The translations under genes were made by a program, and so were the position numbers. Below are positions 29,172 through 42,600 of a DNA stretch of 64,000 nt, piece after piece. Below the pieces are notes generated by a model. That model saw only the letters and a list, made by a program, of their open reading frames with translations, had not been told where the DNA came from and did no database searches. How positions within the stretch are numbered: the first letter of the stretch is position 1; the number at the start of each line of letters is the position of its first letter. This stretch comes from Lepidurus packardi (taxonomy: Eukaryota > Arthropoda > Branchiopoda > Notostraca > Triopsidae): NCBI GenBank assembly GCA_023053545.1, contig JAKZAN010000040.1:22768-86767 (forward strand). Direction: 5' to 3'.

Positions 29172-29584
29172 GGTGTTTCTTTTGGTTCGTGTGGACCTTT
29201 GATTCCGGCAAGGTATGGCATATTTTTCATAGTTTATCCGTTATTATTTGAGACATCGGCAAAATTAAAGTAATGGAGGTTGATTATCCACTATCGTTTC
29301 ACCTATCTTACATTTCTAAGGCTTGTACGGGCTCTTAGTGCATGAAATCCTGTGTGTATTGTGTTCTCAGTTTCATGTGCCATTCTACTATTTATACGAA
29401 AACTATTATTTCCCTTATTTATGTGTTGATACTTAATATCTGAAAGATGATAACATTTTCACAGGCTTTGAAAAGTGAGATGGAGACAATTATTTTAGTA
29501 TAAAGTGAAACTTTTTTACGTCTGAAGTGTTTTCTGTATATCTTACCCAGCTTGTTCTAACCAAAGTCTTATTTTCCTGTATAG

Positions 29585-30020
29585 ATGGTGAAAGACAAGC
29601 GAGAGAAGAAGCGCAAGTCCGCTATCAACGAAGTGGTGACTCGTGATTATACCATCAATATTCACAAGCGCATTTTCGGAGTTGGGTTTAAGAAACGTGC
29701 CCCACGAGCTGTCAAAGAAATCCGCAAATTTGCCCAGAAGCAAATGGGTACTGAGGACGTAAGAATCGAAACCCGTCTTAACAAGCACATTTGGTCCCAA
29801 GGAATCAGGTAAAATAATTCCGTAAGTATCATAGTTACGAATTTACTTACCCTTTTCCATATTTCTCAGGAACGTACCTTTCCGTGTCCGAGTCCGTTTG
29901 GCACGCAGGCGTAATGAAGATGAGGACTCCCCTCATAAATTGTACACCTTAGTAACCTTCATCCCGGTTGCATCGTTCAAAGGATTGCAAACGGAAAACC
30001 AAGAAGTTTCCGAGGATTGA
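29585..30020 (+). CDS. RPL31: 60S ribosomal protein L31 (eL31)
   Basis: Coding exons 29585-29808 and 29870-30020 join in phase into 124 residues (human 125). An upstream non-coding exon ends at the GTATGG donor at 29213, and the acceptor directly abuts the ATG. Blocks such as [46 protein letters not shown], and [16 protein letters not shown] identify it without doubt. It is a component of the large cytosolic ribosomal subunit near the tunnel exit. The 372-bp first intron is the largest of the gene and could host a snoRNA, but none was convincing. Confidence 0.98.
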
Positions 30021-30381
30021 GCTGTGTACTTCCTTTAAATACAAAGATGAAGGACACTCCATTATTTTCGTGTCGATATGATTCTCTTCTGAACTGAATG
30101 AGTAGACGATGTTTTTCTTTTTAGCCGACGATTACGATATTCTATCGGTAGAAGTTCAGTGAAGCTGTAGATTATTTTTCTCTAGTTGTTGCCTCAATCA
30201 ATGAAAGGGTTCAAGGCTTTACGAGCCATTTTAGAAAAAACGAGTAAAGAGAAAAACAATCGAGGAGCGAAATGTCTTGAGAATTCTGCCGCTGCTACAA
30301 GATTAATGTTCCAGTTTTTGTGTTGACCAATTCTACAACCGTATGTATTTAAGACGTATGCACATACGTCTAACAAAAGAG
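30021..30381. other. RPL31 downstream region
   Basis: No gene recognised. It carries the RPL31 3' UTR. No canonical AATAAA lies close; an AATACA-like string is near 30040. Confidence 0.4.
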
Positions 30382-30530
30382 CCGGTCATTTAATTAAATA
30401 ACCTGCTCATTTAATTGACTGGTGAGTTTAGAAGGAATTTCTCTACTAAGCGTAGTAGAAGGCTAGAAATGACAGGATTGGTCTAAACAGCGGATAAACA
30501 ATGTGTTCGGTCAATTTGCAAAGTCCGTGT
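30382..30530 (+). repeat. Dispersed repeat copy A (inverted relative to copy B in calsyntenin)
   Basis: This stretch aligns by eye with the reverse complement of 41513-41650. Shared strings include ATAACCTGCTCATTTA, TTTAGAAGG, CTAAGCGT, GAAATGACAGGA and CAAAGTCC in the same order. It is probably a MITE-like or transposon-end repeat related to the pogo-like relic beside copy B. Confidence 0.65.
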
Positions 30531-31181
30531 CGCGATCAGTAACTTCGTTACTTTACAAAACGTCTAAAAGAAAGTTAATTCGAGCATACGAAGTATTAGC
30601 AATCGAGTCCTGTGGTGAAACCATCACTGATGGCGCCAGTATCGACTTGCCAGTAGAGAAGGTTGCGAGTGGCTCCTCTACATGAAACCTATTTTCCGAC
30701 GCTTTGCTATATGCTATCTCTTGACCACCAGCAGTCTTGTTTTTTTAATGTACACAATTAAGACCTCTTCTTCATAAAGTTTAAGAATAAAGCAAATAAA
30801 AAGCCATCACATACGCCCTCATAAAGGTAGGGTTCCTATTACTTTATTTCTGGATATTCCAAAATGTCGAACAGGTTGCAAAGGTTGATATTTTGACACA
30901 TATGTGTTGTGGGGGTGCGAAAGCTGTGATTTATAAACCTGATTTGCTGCTGCATTCACCTTGTCAGTGAAACCTGAATCCTATTGCAAATATTTAATGT
31001 AACCCATGTTTGGTATTATTTTTCAAATTTTTTTCTGGTCTATTGAATCTTGTCGAAGCCCGACAATATCCTAATTAGTTTAACCTACTTATGGAAGGGT
31101 ATAAGCTGATACTACTTTAAAAATTTTTGTTCACAGGAGTGGAACGTAATTACTTTGCAAACGTGAACTTGAATTGCCGCA
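30531..31181. other. Spacer before RBM26, no gene seen
   Basis: It holds a 60-codon open frame (30503-30685) continuous with repeat copy A and without a known motif. Two AATAAA-type strings lie near 30785-30800. The RBM26 promoter must lie here. Confidence 0.4.
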
Positions 31182-34100
31182 ATGTACATAGACAATCCGG
31201 AAGCTTTAAGAACATGGCTCACTGGAATACTAGAGCCTTTGTAAGTCTTTTTTTCTAAAAATATCTCTAAATAACGCATTGTTCTTCATTTTAGATGCGA
31301 CGCCGATCCGGCTGCACTAGCCAAATATGTATTAGCCTTGGCCAAGAAAGACAAGGCCGAACCTGAGCTGAAAGCAACTATGTTGGATCAGTTAGAAGTC
31401 TTTCTGCAAAAGGAAACGGCCAGGTTCGTGGAGTTACTCTTCGCCGCTCTGCAAGACAAGTCGTACCTGGATTCTTCAGCTGCTCCTGCCCCTCTTGAAG
31501 CCGCTCCGCCCGTGGTTGAGAAAGTCACTGAAGAAGTAAATGTTCCAACCGAGCTCCCCAGAAAGGAGGTTACAAAAGACGAGAGAAAGGAACAACCCGT
31601 AAAGGTAAATTTGTATACCTGAAACGACCCGTATAAGTTTTTTTTTATGAATTTTTGGTTTGGTTCAACGTAGGAAAAGGAAGACAAACGACAGAAAAGC
31701 ACGACAGAAAAACACCGCACGAGATCTCGGTCTCGTTCACGAGATCATGGGCGAAACAGGTCCCGCAGCCCCAGACGAGATCGCGATAGGTCAAGAAACT
31801 GGGAAAGACGCCACTCCCCTGCAAGGCGTGAGGGGCGGGATTTTCGGCGAAAATCTCGGTCACCAGTTCGTAGATCCAAGAGCCCAAGAACCCGAAATCG
31901 CGCTTACCGATCAGGATCGCGGTCGTGGTCACCACACCGACGCTCGGTTTCACCGCGCAGACCAGCTGAACCAGCAACAGAGGCGAAAAAAGGCTCGGAA
32001 AAAAGTTCAGGTGGAGCTACACCCACGCAGGATAGCAATCATGGCGTGAGTGATGAATTCCGACTCGCGACTACGGCACAAAGCATTCAGAGTGTAGTAG
32101 TCACAGCAACCGGTGGCATTGACAAGCCCAAATGGCGTTGTAGGGACTTCGATGGTGCGTACTCGGGATCTATTATTGTTCTCCTAAGCTTAAAATATTC
32201 TTTATTTTTTTACTGTTGTAGAGAAAGGGTTTTGTATGAGGGGTGACCTTTGTTTGTACGACCACGGGACCGATCCTGTAGTTCTGGAAGATGTGGAACT
32301 GTCCTCAGTGCTTTCTTATGGGAATTCTCGCACAAATTCCAGGCCCGGTGAGACCGCCGGACGTATCGCACCGCCGGACGTTTCCGCCCCTCCTCCGGCT
32401 ATTGCAGCGCAACCTTTACCTCCTGCCACAGTTCCAGGTAGCCCTTCATAAATTGGAAATATTTTACTGTCTAATTTAATTTTAATGTAAGCAAGGGTAG
32501 TACGCACACACTTATATTTCACTCATTGTTACGGTAAATTAATTTACCGTAACCAGCTAATTTGTATCCGTAGTTAAAAAATGCACCTTAATTCTTGAAC
32601 CTTTAGTAAAACTTTAATATGTTGGAGCATTCCAAACTTCCTTGCTACCAACTTATAGGGCAACAGCCACCAAACTTTCGTGTTGAGCATTTGACGTATA
32701 CGTGCAGCTTATATTATTCTAAGAGCGACGAACTTAGTTTCAAATATTTATTTAGTATCAGTCGATGAGTTACTGGCATTCAAACTTTTTGATTGGCATA
32801 GCTTACGTGGTTTGTTTACGGTTGTCATTTACTTCCGTGCTTAAAAAAGTAAACAAAGCGATCGAGTACATGCAAGTTACTGATACAGATATGGCGTCAG
32901 AAACCACGCGTCGTATTTTTTAAATTTGTTTCTTTGATATTGTATTTCCACTTCGCGCTTGATGGAAAGAAAAATATCAGTAAAGATACGTTTTTGCGTT
33001 ATTAAAATTTAAAGTTGTTTTCTGTTACCCTTTAGTGAAGTTTTATTCCAGTTAGTTGCTTGAAAGTTTAATGTTTTTGTCTACTTATATTTAAAGCAAG
33101 TATGTTACTAGTTTTACGTAGTTATTCTATTATAGAATTAGATCTAAACTTAAGAAATTAAACTGGCTGCAGTTGAATATTATGTACAAGTAAATACCAT
33201 CTTTATACCTTGAGCAGGTGAGCAGTACAATCCGGCAGCGCCTTCAATTGGATGGAATAACTACACTGGTGGTAAGAATGGAAGGAATCCAAACACTAAG
33301 CATTTTTAGTATATTTTTTTCTTATTTCTCAAGATCCAAGGGGACCTCCTCCGTTGATGTTGATGCGTCCGATGGGACCACGCCCAATGGGGAACAATTT
33401 TGGGGTTCCTCCGCCCTTTTTCAATGCCGCAATTCGGGGCCCGCATAAACCAGTTGGACCTCCCTTCCTACCATTGGCGCCACCCCAGATGCCTTCCACC
33501 CGGGAGCTTATCAGCGTGCCTATGCAAGATTCTCGACCGCCCAGCATGAAAGTCGATAGGAAAAGACCCGCTGGAGAACCCACCTCTGAAGAAAATTTCC
33601 CGGAAGGTTACCAAGAAAGACCCAAGCGAAGACATTTTGACTATAGTCGGCTAGGCAATAGGCGATATGATGGAAGCTGCTGCTCCTTGGAAGTGAAAAA
33701 AATACCGAAAGGACTTAATAACATAAGTCAACTTAATAACCACTTCTCCAAGTTTGGGAAAATTGTTAACCTTCAGGTACTACTCCTCATTTGCCAAACT
33801 TTAGAAATAATCTCATACAATCGTAAATGCTTTAGGTTTCTTTCAACGGAGATCCCGAGGCAGCGCTTGTTAGTTTCATGTCCCATGCTGAGGCACAAGC
33901 AGCATATCGGAGCGCTGAAGCTGTGCTCAACAACAGATTCATCAAGGTTTTCTGGCACAATCCGGTTTCTGACGTAAATGGTTTCGACTTGTACGGATGA
34001 GGAGCTAATTTTGATTACTATTGTAGAGCAAGCAAGAGAATCTGCCGCCGAGTACCAAACCGTCTGCTAAAGAAAGACTGGGGAAAATGGCCATCGAGGA

Positions 34101-35412
34101 CGAAATGCCAGTTATAGATGAAGAAAAGGATAAAGAGAAGGAAATGGAGCGCGAAAAGGTAGTAACCTGTTAAGTTTCCAATGTATATTAACTCTCATCT
34201 CTTTAATGTAGGCGGTGGCTGCCATCAGGAAATCGCAAGAAATCCTCGCGGCAAAAGAAAGTCTGCGCAAGAAACAAGAGGATAAGAAAAGAGAAGCTGT
34301 GAAGCTACAGTCGGATCTGCAGCGACGCAAACAAGACTTGCTTGAAAAGCAGCTGCAGCAGCAGCGGATCCTGATCGAGCGTTTTGAGAAAAGCAAGAAC
34401 GGACTTAAGTCTGATGAGCGCAATGCTATTATGACCACCATTAAACATTTGCAAGACAGTGTTGAAGGCTTAAAACGCGATTTAAGTCACACCGCAACTG
34501 CGGTCTTAATCAGTCAAAAGGATCACAAGATGCCGCCTTCGCTGGCTACAAGCAGTGTCAAGAAGGCTGTTCATGAGGTACTTAGCGTCTTCTTGTCCTT
34601 TAGGGCAAATTGAACTCATTGCGCAAATTGAACGCAAATTCAACATTGTTGTTTTTCTAGGCTCGAAAGGTAATGTTGGATGTGGATATGGATTTGTACC
34701 AGAAGCCTGAAGTCACTGAAGAAGAATTACTGCAAAGTAAAATGCGGGAGCTGAAACGTAATGCCATTGAACTTGGTCTGGCCAGTTCCGGTAGAGGAAT
34801 GAGAGGGAGAGGAAGGGGACGAGCATCTAGGGCCAGGTATAACTGCGTGCAGTTGAGGAATTAGTTACTGAAACTTAATTATGGGTTTTTCTTTTCGGTT
34901 TTGTATAAATAGAGGACGCAGCTTTTACGTTCCGCCCCATGTCTCCGTGGACAGAAGACCTACAGCCCTTCTGATATCAGGTTTTGAGAGTGAAGACCAA
35001 GGAGACGTTTTGAGTCACTTTGCTGTAAGGGTTTTTGGTCTAGTTTAATTGAGAAATAAGTAATTTCACGTTGTTGTTTTGTAGCAATACGGCGATATTG
35101 TGGATCATCTGCTGGACGATTCAGTGCCCTCGTTAGTTGTTCATTTTAAGATACGAAAAGAAGCAGAAATGGCGGCGGTCAAAGGGAAGAATTTCCGCGA
35201 TCGGGTCTTGGCAGTAAATTGGCACATGCCTGCTAAAGTAAGAGAAGACGACAGGGAAGAAGACGAGCAATCGGTAAGTGTAAAAAAGAATTTATTCGAG
35301 AAAGCATTTTGACTTGAAGGGATTTATATTGAAGGAGCAGCCGGATGACGACGTACTAAACTATGAGGAAGAGGAAGAGGACGTAGAAGAGGAGCGGTCT
35401 TGGAGAAGATAG
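31182..35412 (+). CDS. RBM26: RNA-binding protein 26/27
   Basis: Exons 31182-31240, 31295-31604, 31674-32154, 32222-32437, 33218-33271, 33334-33776, 33836-33973, 34027-34158, 34212-34577, 34661-34836, 34913-35024, 35085-35273 and 35335-35412 give 917 residues in phase. Order of parts: a PWI-like fold (CDADPAALAKYVLALAKKDK), a long Arg/Ser-rich region, one CCCH zinc finger (CRDFDEKGFCMRGDLCLYDH, split by an intron), a Pro-rich linker, and an RRM (SLEVKKIPKGLNNISQLNNH to VLNNRFIKVFWH). Then come a Lys/Gln-rich coiled coil (34212-34577), an RGRGRGR stretch, a second degenerate RRM, and an acidic tail ending ERSWRR as in RBM26/27. Family members work in nuclear RNA decay (PAXT-type) and RNA processing. 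Vertebrates have two paralogues, so the symbol stands for the pair. Confidence 0.95.
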
Positions 35413-36698
35413 AGCCATTATTTGGTGATTGTGTTTGAAAGCCAACTTGGGAATACAATTTTTCGAGCATCCGTGCTATTAAGAAACTTTTAATTCTTCT
35501 TAAATTTCCGTGTTTCCAGGAGTATTGAAAATTTCACTGTATGGGTTTTTTATGATGTAGAAGAGAAATTCACGATTTAGCGTGCGAATATGGGAGAGAG
35601 GATTCAAGTTTATGACACTTCTACCCCCTTGGTTACCCCCTGGTAGTCCAACAATACCATGCGACGTCTTCAGTGGCTTAGCTCATCTTGCTTCTGCTCG
35701 CCATTCTCCTTTTTTCCCCCTTCAACATTTTTTTGCGCTAATTCACCTGAGAAGGCTAGAAGGTAAACTCCTCTGGTTATTTTATTCTTCAGATTTTTAA
35801 CTTTGAAAATTGAGAGCTTCTAATGCCTTTCCCAAAATAACCAGATTGACAGGTACAAATTTTTTAAAAATTTAGGCCTTCCGCTTTTTTCATCGTATAG
35901 ATAACCGGTCTTTCCTTGCTTTTCTGTCTGGCTACTTCCATGATCGAATCCGGTTTACACAACTGATTTTACTCGGGGTCTTTTCTTTGCCACGAACGTC
36001 GCACTTTGGTTCCTGACCTACGATTCGCGAAGTTCCATTCCCTTTGCTGTTTTCTTCAAAACTAACTTATCGTTTTTATAGAACGTTTCAAAACCCTCTT
36101 TATCTTTAACCACTCTAATTTGCACTGATGAAAAATTTACTGGGACATCTTCCAGTAAATCTTCCTCCGACCAATCCTCTGAACCCATGGCCTCAACATA
36201 AGATGGCAAGATTCCGTTGTTCCCCTAACCGACCGAACGAGGAACTTTCCGAGATATCACCCCGCCACCATACACTAGAATTACCTTGTGCAAGGGCAGT
36301 GAAACAAAGGGTTGGGATTCCTGCTGTCCCATATGCTTGCATTTATGAGAGAAAGCTTCCACAGTATGTAGACTCAAACATCCCGCTCAAACACTCCGAC
36401 TGGAAAATGATGTGCTTTTCCTATTACGTGTGAAATATTTAAGGAGTTCCCCGCGATAGCAGCATCACCTACTGGGCGTTAGTATAAGTGACGACTAGCA
36501 AAGGTGACATTTGACATTTTACTTTCACAGCGGTTAGTTGCATTATACACAACTAAACTTGGTTCTGTGTAGCAGAGCTTTGCATCGGTCTTTTGCATTG
36601 TTATGTGGTGGTGAGTGGCCACATAAAAGTTTCTGCAAACTGTTGGTTATCTATCGTTACGGTTTAGTGACTTAAAACCAAGGGCGAAGCTGTGCATC
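35413..36698. other. Spacer between RBM26 and calsyntenin
   Basis: 1.3 kb. No recognised gene. Overlapping open frames exist at 36018-36209 (minus, acidic, 63 codons) and 36128-36433 (plus, 101 codons). Neither matches a family I know. Confidence 0.5.
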
Positions 36699-39600
36699 AT
36701 GTTGTGGACGAAGGGTGTGTTATGGCTATGCTTTTGCATTGGGCTGGTTTTAGCCACGGAATCTAAAAGTAAGTAATATTTTTATGTAAATGTTGGCTTT
36801 CTTTCTTTTATGTCAACCCTAGTGTTGGTCTCAAACGAGGGATCCAATTTTAACTTCAGCTAATTTAGACATTCCACTAATAAATATTGATTTTCGTAAC
36901 GTTAATGGATGACTTAGACTTTAATAAAAGTGAGGGGAAAATGTAAGCCATTACATGTATTGCTTTAAAGGGGACCGGAAAGTTTTTCCATAAATTATGC
37001 TAAAAGTTCTACTGAAGGTCGGTGACGTCATATGAACTCTTTTTTCTATTAAGAGCAATATGTTGCATGCGAAAGTGATAACTTTTATAAATGATGTCAT
37101 GCTGTACATGTCTCCCCTGGGATTCAGCAAGCAGAACACATTTGGCGTTTATTTGCACCTTTGTGTTATTTGCACCGTTGTGTTGAACGCCACCGCTGGA
37201 GACACGCAACCTTCTTCTCTTAGCTTAACCTACTTTGGGTGGAATCGTGAAAACGATTTTGTAGATCTGTATACTTGATACACATAATGGCTAAAAACTA
37301 AACTTTAATGTCCCTCATTCCTAACCCGACTGTTTTATTATTATTTTATTTCAGTTCCCCGTTTCGACCTCATAAAGTTGAGCGAAGGTTACCATGGTCT
37401 GGTTTCGGAAAACTCAACACTAGTTGAAGTCACCCCGGTTATTCGAGCTGTCGGCGTGCCTGTCTGCTCCTTCAAGATAGTCAACAAACATCACGGAGAA
37501 ACTCCGTTCGAGGTATTGTTAACCATAGAGAGGAAAAAACCCAAACGTCTAGCTGGGATTCCGGAGCCGAGTTAATCTGTGCCAGAATCTTTTGCGCACG
37601 TTTATTGCAAAGGCTGCTACCCTAAGGGAATCACCAAGCCTCTAGATTTGTGAAGAGTAGCCGGGCTGGTTTTGCTTTTCGCCCATTTTTCTTTTTAATA
37701 AACGAATAAACTGACCCACGCTAGACGCAGGAAAACGAAAGGCTTCTGACCGGACGGGAAGCGTTACTCCAGCTTGTCTTTGGATGTTGGGAAACGAGGG
37801 GACCAATCGGTCCCGGATATTCCTTACTAACACTAAGTTATGTTGAAAACCTGCAGATATGTAAAGACTTATCTGCAGGTGTTCAACATTAAGAAAAACG
37901 AGGAAAATAAGTCTTTGGTTGCAAGCCGCGGGTGTTTCGCTTTTTGTTTTCTTAAATCTGTATTGTTGAGGGAATAGCTAACGTAACAAGGTAAGCCGGG
38001 GTTGCACTCCAGTCAGAGACCATGGGTTCCTGATGTTGTAGTATTTCTGACTGAGGCACTTTATGTCTGCTTTTCCCTGCGACAAATGAGGAATCCTTAT
38101 TCCCTGATGTATTCATTAACGTCTCGTCGTCCTGTTTTTCCCAGGTTGTTCTGAAAGATACCGAAAGCAATGAAGCCGAGCTGCGTGCGAAAAGGCTGCT
38201 CAACTGTGAGAAAAGAAAATATTACAAATTCGACATTGTAGCAGTTAGTTGCGACAGTGTCGTCTCCCAAAAGTAAGCTTGCCATTTTCTTTTACAAAAG
38301 AGCTTTAGAGGGTTAAAAGTATTGGATTATGCTAGTGCTACGGTTCACATAACGGTTCTGGATGTAAACGAATATGCGCCGAAATTCACGGAGCCTTCCT
38401 ACGTGGTCGACGTGGACGAAGGCAGTATGGGTAAGGAGATTATCCAAGTGGAAGCCATCGACGCAGATTGTTCCCCCAAGTACGGGGATATTTGTAAGTA
38501 CGAGATTCTCAACACGGACCAGCCCTTCGAGATTGACGAGGACGGGGTCATCAAGAACACCCAGGCCTTAAGCTACGACGAGAACCACAACCACATCCTC
38601 TCGGTCGTAAGCTACGACTGCGGAATGCGGAAATCCGAGCCGGTGCTGGTCACCGTCAAAGTTAATCGCGTTTGTCACTTGGGATGGCAAGGTAAATGAT
38701 CGAGTTTGGGACAAGTTTTGACAGAACACTTTTGCTTAATGATTCCTGTCTGACACCAGGTATTCCCGACGAGATTGTCTACAGCCCCAAGTCGGGCAGA
38801 CAGAACTTGTTCCCTGGTGCGACGCTGCGCCTTTGTGACGTTCCTTGCAAGCCAGAGGCTTTGCAAACACGAGTAAGCTTAGCAACTTCCCATATTGGCA
38901 AGGGATGCGATCGTGACACCTACACGGTAGCAAGTCAGCGCAAACTATGTGGTAACGTTTTCATCCTTATTTGGAGAAAGTAACGGAGATACTAAATTTA
39001 GCCGTATCCGGATTTTTTGCAGGGGCCAGTGGAAACGTGGTAGATTTGCTGCCATCACCTGGGCCTGGTGCGGAATGGACCACACCTTTGATTGCGGACC
39101 AAGGCAGGGATGCAGATACGTTTTTTTCCTTTGATGGGAAAACAGGAGTAGTTGTTCCACCCTCGGTTTTGGCCCATAATGTCACCAATACCTTCACTCT
39201 GTCTGTTTGGTTTAAACATGCACCCTCTCCCGCTCAGGATAAGCACACTAAGGAACACATTATTTGCAACGCTGATGATCACCGTAAGTTCGACTTTTTT
39301 TCGATTTTTAAAACCCTTTTTTTTTGGTTTAAGCTCGATTTTTTCTCGATTTCTTTCTCGATTTTTTCTGTTTAACTCGATTTTGTCTGTTTAAACTCGA
39401 TTTTTTTTTGTTTAAACTTAATTTTAAAAACTAAAGGTTTTTTTCGTTTTAAACTCGAATTTTTTTTTGTTTTGTAGAAATGAATCGCCACCACTTTTCA
39501 CTCTTTGTTCGAAATTGCCGCTTGATTTTGCTGCTGCGACGCGAGTTTGGAGAGGGTCGTTTGAATACTTTCCGCCCTGCTGAGTGGAGGTGGAAGTTAC

Positions 39601-42600
39601 CACAGGTATTTTTTTATTTTTTTAGCGGTAAGTTTCCCTATGGATTAATTACCCGGGATGTCTTTAGGTATGTGATGATGAGTGGCATCACTATGCCGTG
39701 TCGATGACTTCCCCAAGTGCAACGCTTTATGTCGATGGACGCGCGTTCGTGGCTTCGAAAAATAATCCCGAGATTATTGATGACTGGCCTTTGCATCCGA
39801 CACATGACATCAATACCACTTTAACTGTGGGAGCTTGCTGGCAGGGTAAAAGAAAAAGCACTAATTGATCGATTATTGGATGGAGAAAAAGGGAAGACTC
39901 AAGTTGGAATTCTTTTGTTTGATCCTAGGCTCAGAAAACCATATGAAGCACTATTTCCAAGGCATGATGGCAGGTTTGTCCATATTGGTTGGGCACCAGG
40001 AAGAAGCTGACGTCATATCGTGCTTGCATCAATGCAAAGAAAACCTGGAATCGCCGCCTTTGGAACTGCTGCAGCCCGGGATGGAAATCCTCAACAACAA
40101 CGATCTAACTGAGCTGACCATTGAGGGTGACAACCAAACTAACTTGGAATCTTTGATTCAGAAAATAGGATACATCAACAGTCGTCAATTTCCAACGCCA
40201 GGCCGTCGACCTCTCAGCATCTACACTTCCTTGACGTAAGATTATATCTAGATGACGGAGCGCTCGATTCTACTCTTTGATTCCTAGATGTGCTTCGTCT
40301 CGTCGGACGCTGAAGATCCCTGTTCTACAGACTTCTGTTGTTATCCAGCCTGTCCTTTTACCCTTTGTTCATTTGAGTGGTCTGTCGCAAGTTTCCCTGT
40401 CGTACGATTCCCTGCAAAATGGTTTTCATTTATATCCGGATTTGACTCTTTTCGTGTCGATGGACACCGATGGTAAAATAACTTTATGTACTTTGAGAGG
40501 GTTAAAACGTTTTATTGGTTTCTTTATTGATTCAGAAGTGGAAGAAGCGCCCGCTAACAAAACTGGGCATGTTGATCGCTGTGCTGCTGCTGTTTACCCC
40601 CCGTTGAACCCCGACCATGAATCGTTGGTGTTGCCGGAAAGCCTTTTGGCTGATTTGGGGCTTACGGTGAACGTTGACAAGGATGGTTTCCGCATTTCCG
40701 GAACTGACACCTTGCTACACTATGAGCGAGTCCTGCGTCAAGTCTCTTACGTAAATCGCAAACCGGCGTTTTATCTTACTCGAGCGTTCAAACTGTCCTG
40801 TTCCGAAATGAATGGACGCTTTCTGAGCAATGAGTTCACGAAAACGGTGCGTTTTTGTCCAAAAATCTTTTATAAATAATTGGCTTAAGAAAGGAAATAA
40901 TAATGATTTACGAGAAATTTGTTCCGCTATTTAGATCACTGTTGAACACCCCAAACCTGCTGACCCGTCCACTACTACTCACACGTCGTCCACCTCTGAG
41001 GAAAAGCTGGTGGTACGCGTGGAGAGTGAGATCACTCAGAAACCGGTGCACGCCCAAGTAGAAAGACATCATGTTGATTTCCGTCCTGCCCAAACATTGA
41101 ATGACGCATACCTCTCTGGATTTGGAGGGACCGGTGGATCCCAGGAGAATGTAGCCAGTATTACCGGAGCGAGTAAGTAAACGCATTTAAATCAATTTCG
41201 CTACACCACAGTTTTGGTTTACGTTAACGGACACGGGAGGGCTTTAAACTTCTCGGCTAACAAGCATTAAGTCAGTATCAGTTTCTTGTGTTCGTTTTTT
41301 CTTAATTGATAAAAGACTTAAATTTCCTACGATAAGAAGATGCCGCTTATTGTGATTACTAGTTATAAGAGTCAGCCGCTTTGTGGAATGAAATTTTAAA
41401 GGACCGATTCAAAAGGATACAATTCGTAGCATTTTAATCGGTTACTAAAATCACACTTTCGTATGTTAGAATCTTCACATGTACAGTAATGAAACTACAG
41501 TAGTGATTGCTTCATGGACTTTGCATATTGACCAATGACAATGCTTTTTGACCAGTCCTGTCATTTCCAGCCTACTACCACGCTTAGGGGGAAATCCCTT
41601 CTAAATTCCGCCGCGAACTAAATGAGCAGGTTATTCAATTGAATGACCAGTTCTTTTTAATTGATTGGGAAAATTAGAAGGGTTATTGTGTTGAGAACCC
41701 TACCTACGCGTAGGAGTAGGCTTCCAAAGTGCAGTGTTAGTTGTGTTTTAGACGTGTGGTTCTATAGAGATGGTGACAGGAACAAGAAAAAAGTCGACTT
41801 AAGTGTAAAAGAGAAGTTGCGGCTCATTGAAACTTATGACAAGTTAAATTTCAAAGATTTGCCATAAGGGAAGCGTCCGTTAAGTTTGCAATTCGTCAAT
41901 CATCTCCATCAAAATGGTTGAAAAATCGTTACGAAATAAACAATAGTGGAGTGGGAGTAGTGAATCTTGAATTAGAAAACGTGTGGGAAAGTGTGAAAAA
42001 GTAAACAGTGCTTTGTTTCTTTGGTTTAAACGAGCCAGTTCGTTTTACGCGCCGATTAATCGTATCTTTCTATTAACATAATTAAGTTTTTTTGGTTATT
42101 AGAATCTCCGCTTAATATAGTCGATATTCACTTGAAAACGTGATCGCAATAAGCGGGAACTATTGTTTTTGCGAATCATCTGTGGCTGATTAATTTTAGA
42201 AATGAATAATATTCTGTTTATGCTAATTTTTTTTGGGACGAATAATTGTAGATGTCTGCAACACAATATAGTATTAACAACACTTGTTAGGACTACTTGT
42301 TACACTTGTTAATACATTTACCGCATATATTTTTTTTTTCGAAGAAAGTAAACACGCAAGCCTATTTAAGTAGCACTTCAAGTGATATATGCTATAGCTT
42401 TTAACAACTGCTATTGGTAAAAGTTATTATTATCTTATTATACGAATCTCAAAGGCTTGTTATGAGTAGATTGTATTGCCTTTAGATACTACAAGACACT
42501 GTTGAATTGTACGTAAACCTCCATTAATGTTTTAGGTAACGCCGTCACAGTTATCGTTGTTGTTTGCACGGGCTTCTTGTTACTTGTTATCACCCTGGGC

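Noticed and set aside
29213-29584. C/D-box snoRNA in the first RPL31 intron
   Set aside because: GATGATA near 29447 and CTGA near 29521 are present, but the C box does not fit RTGATGA and no terminal stem or guide match could be shown.
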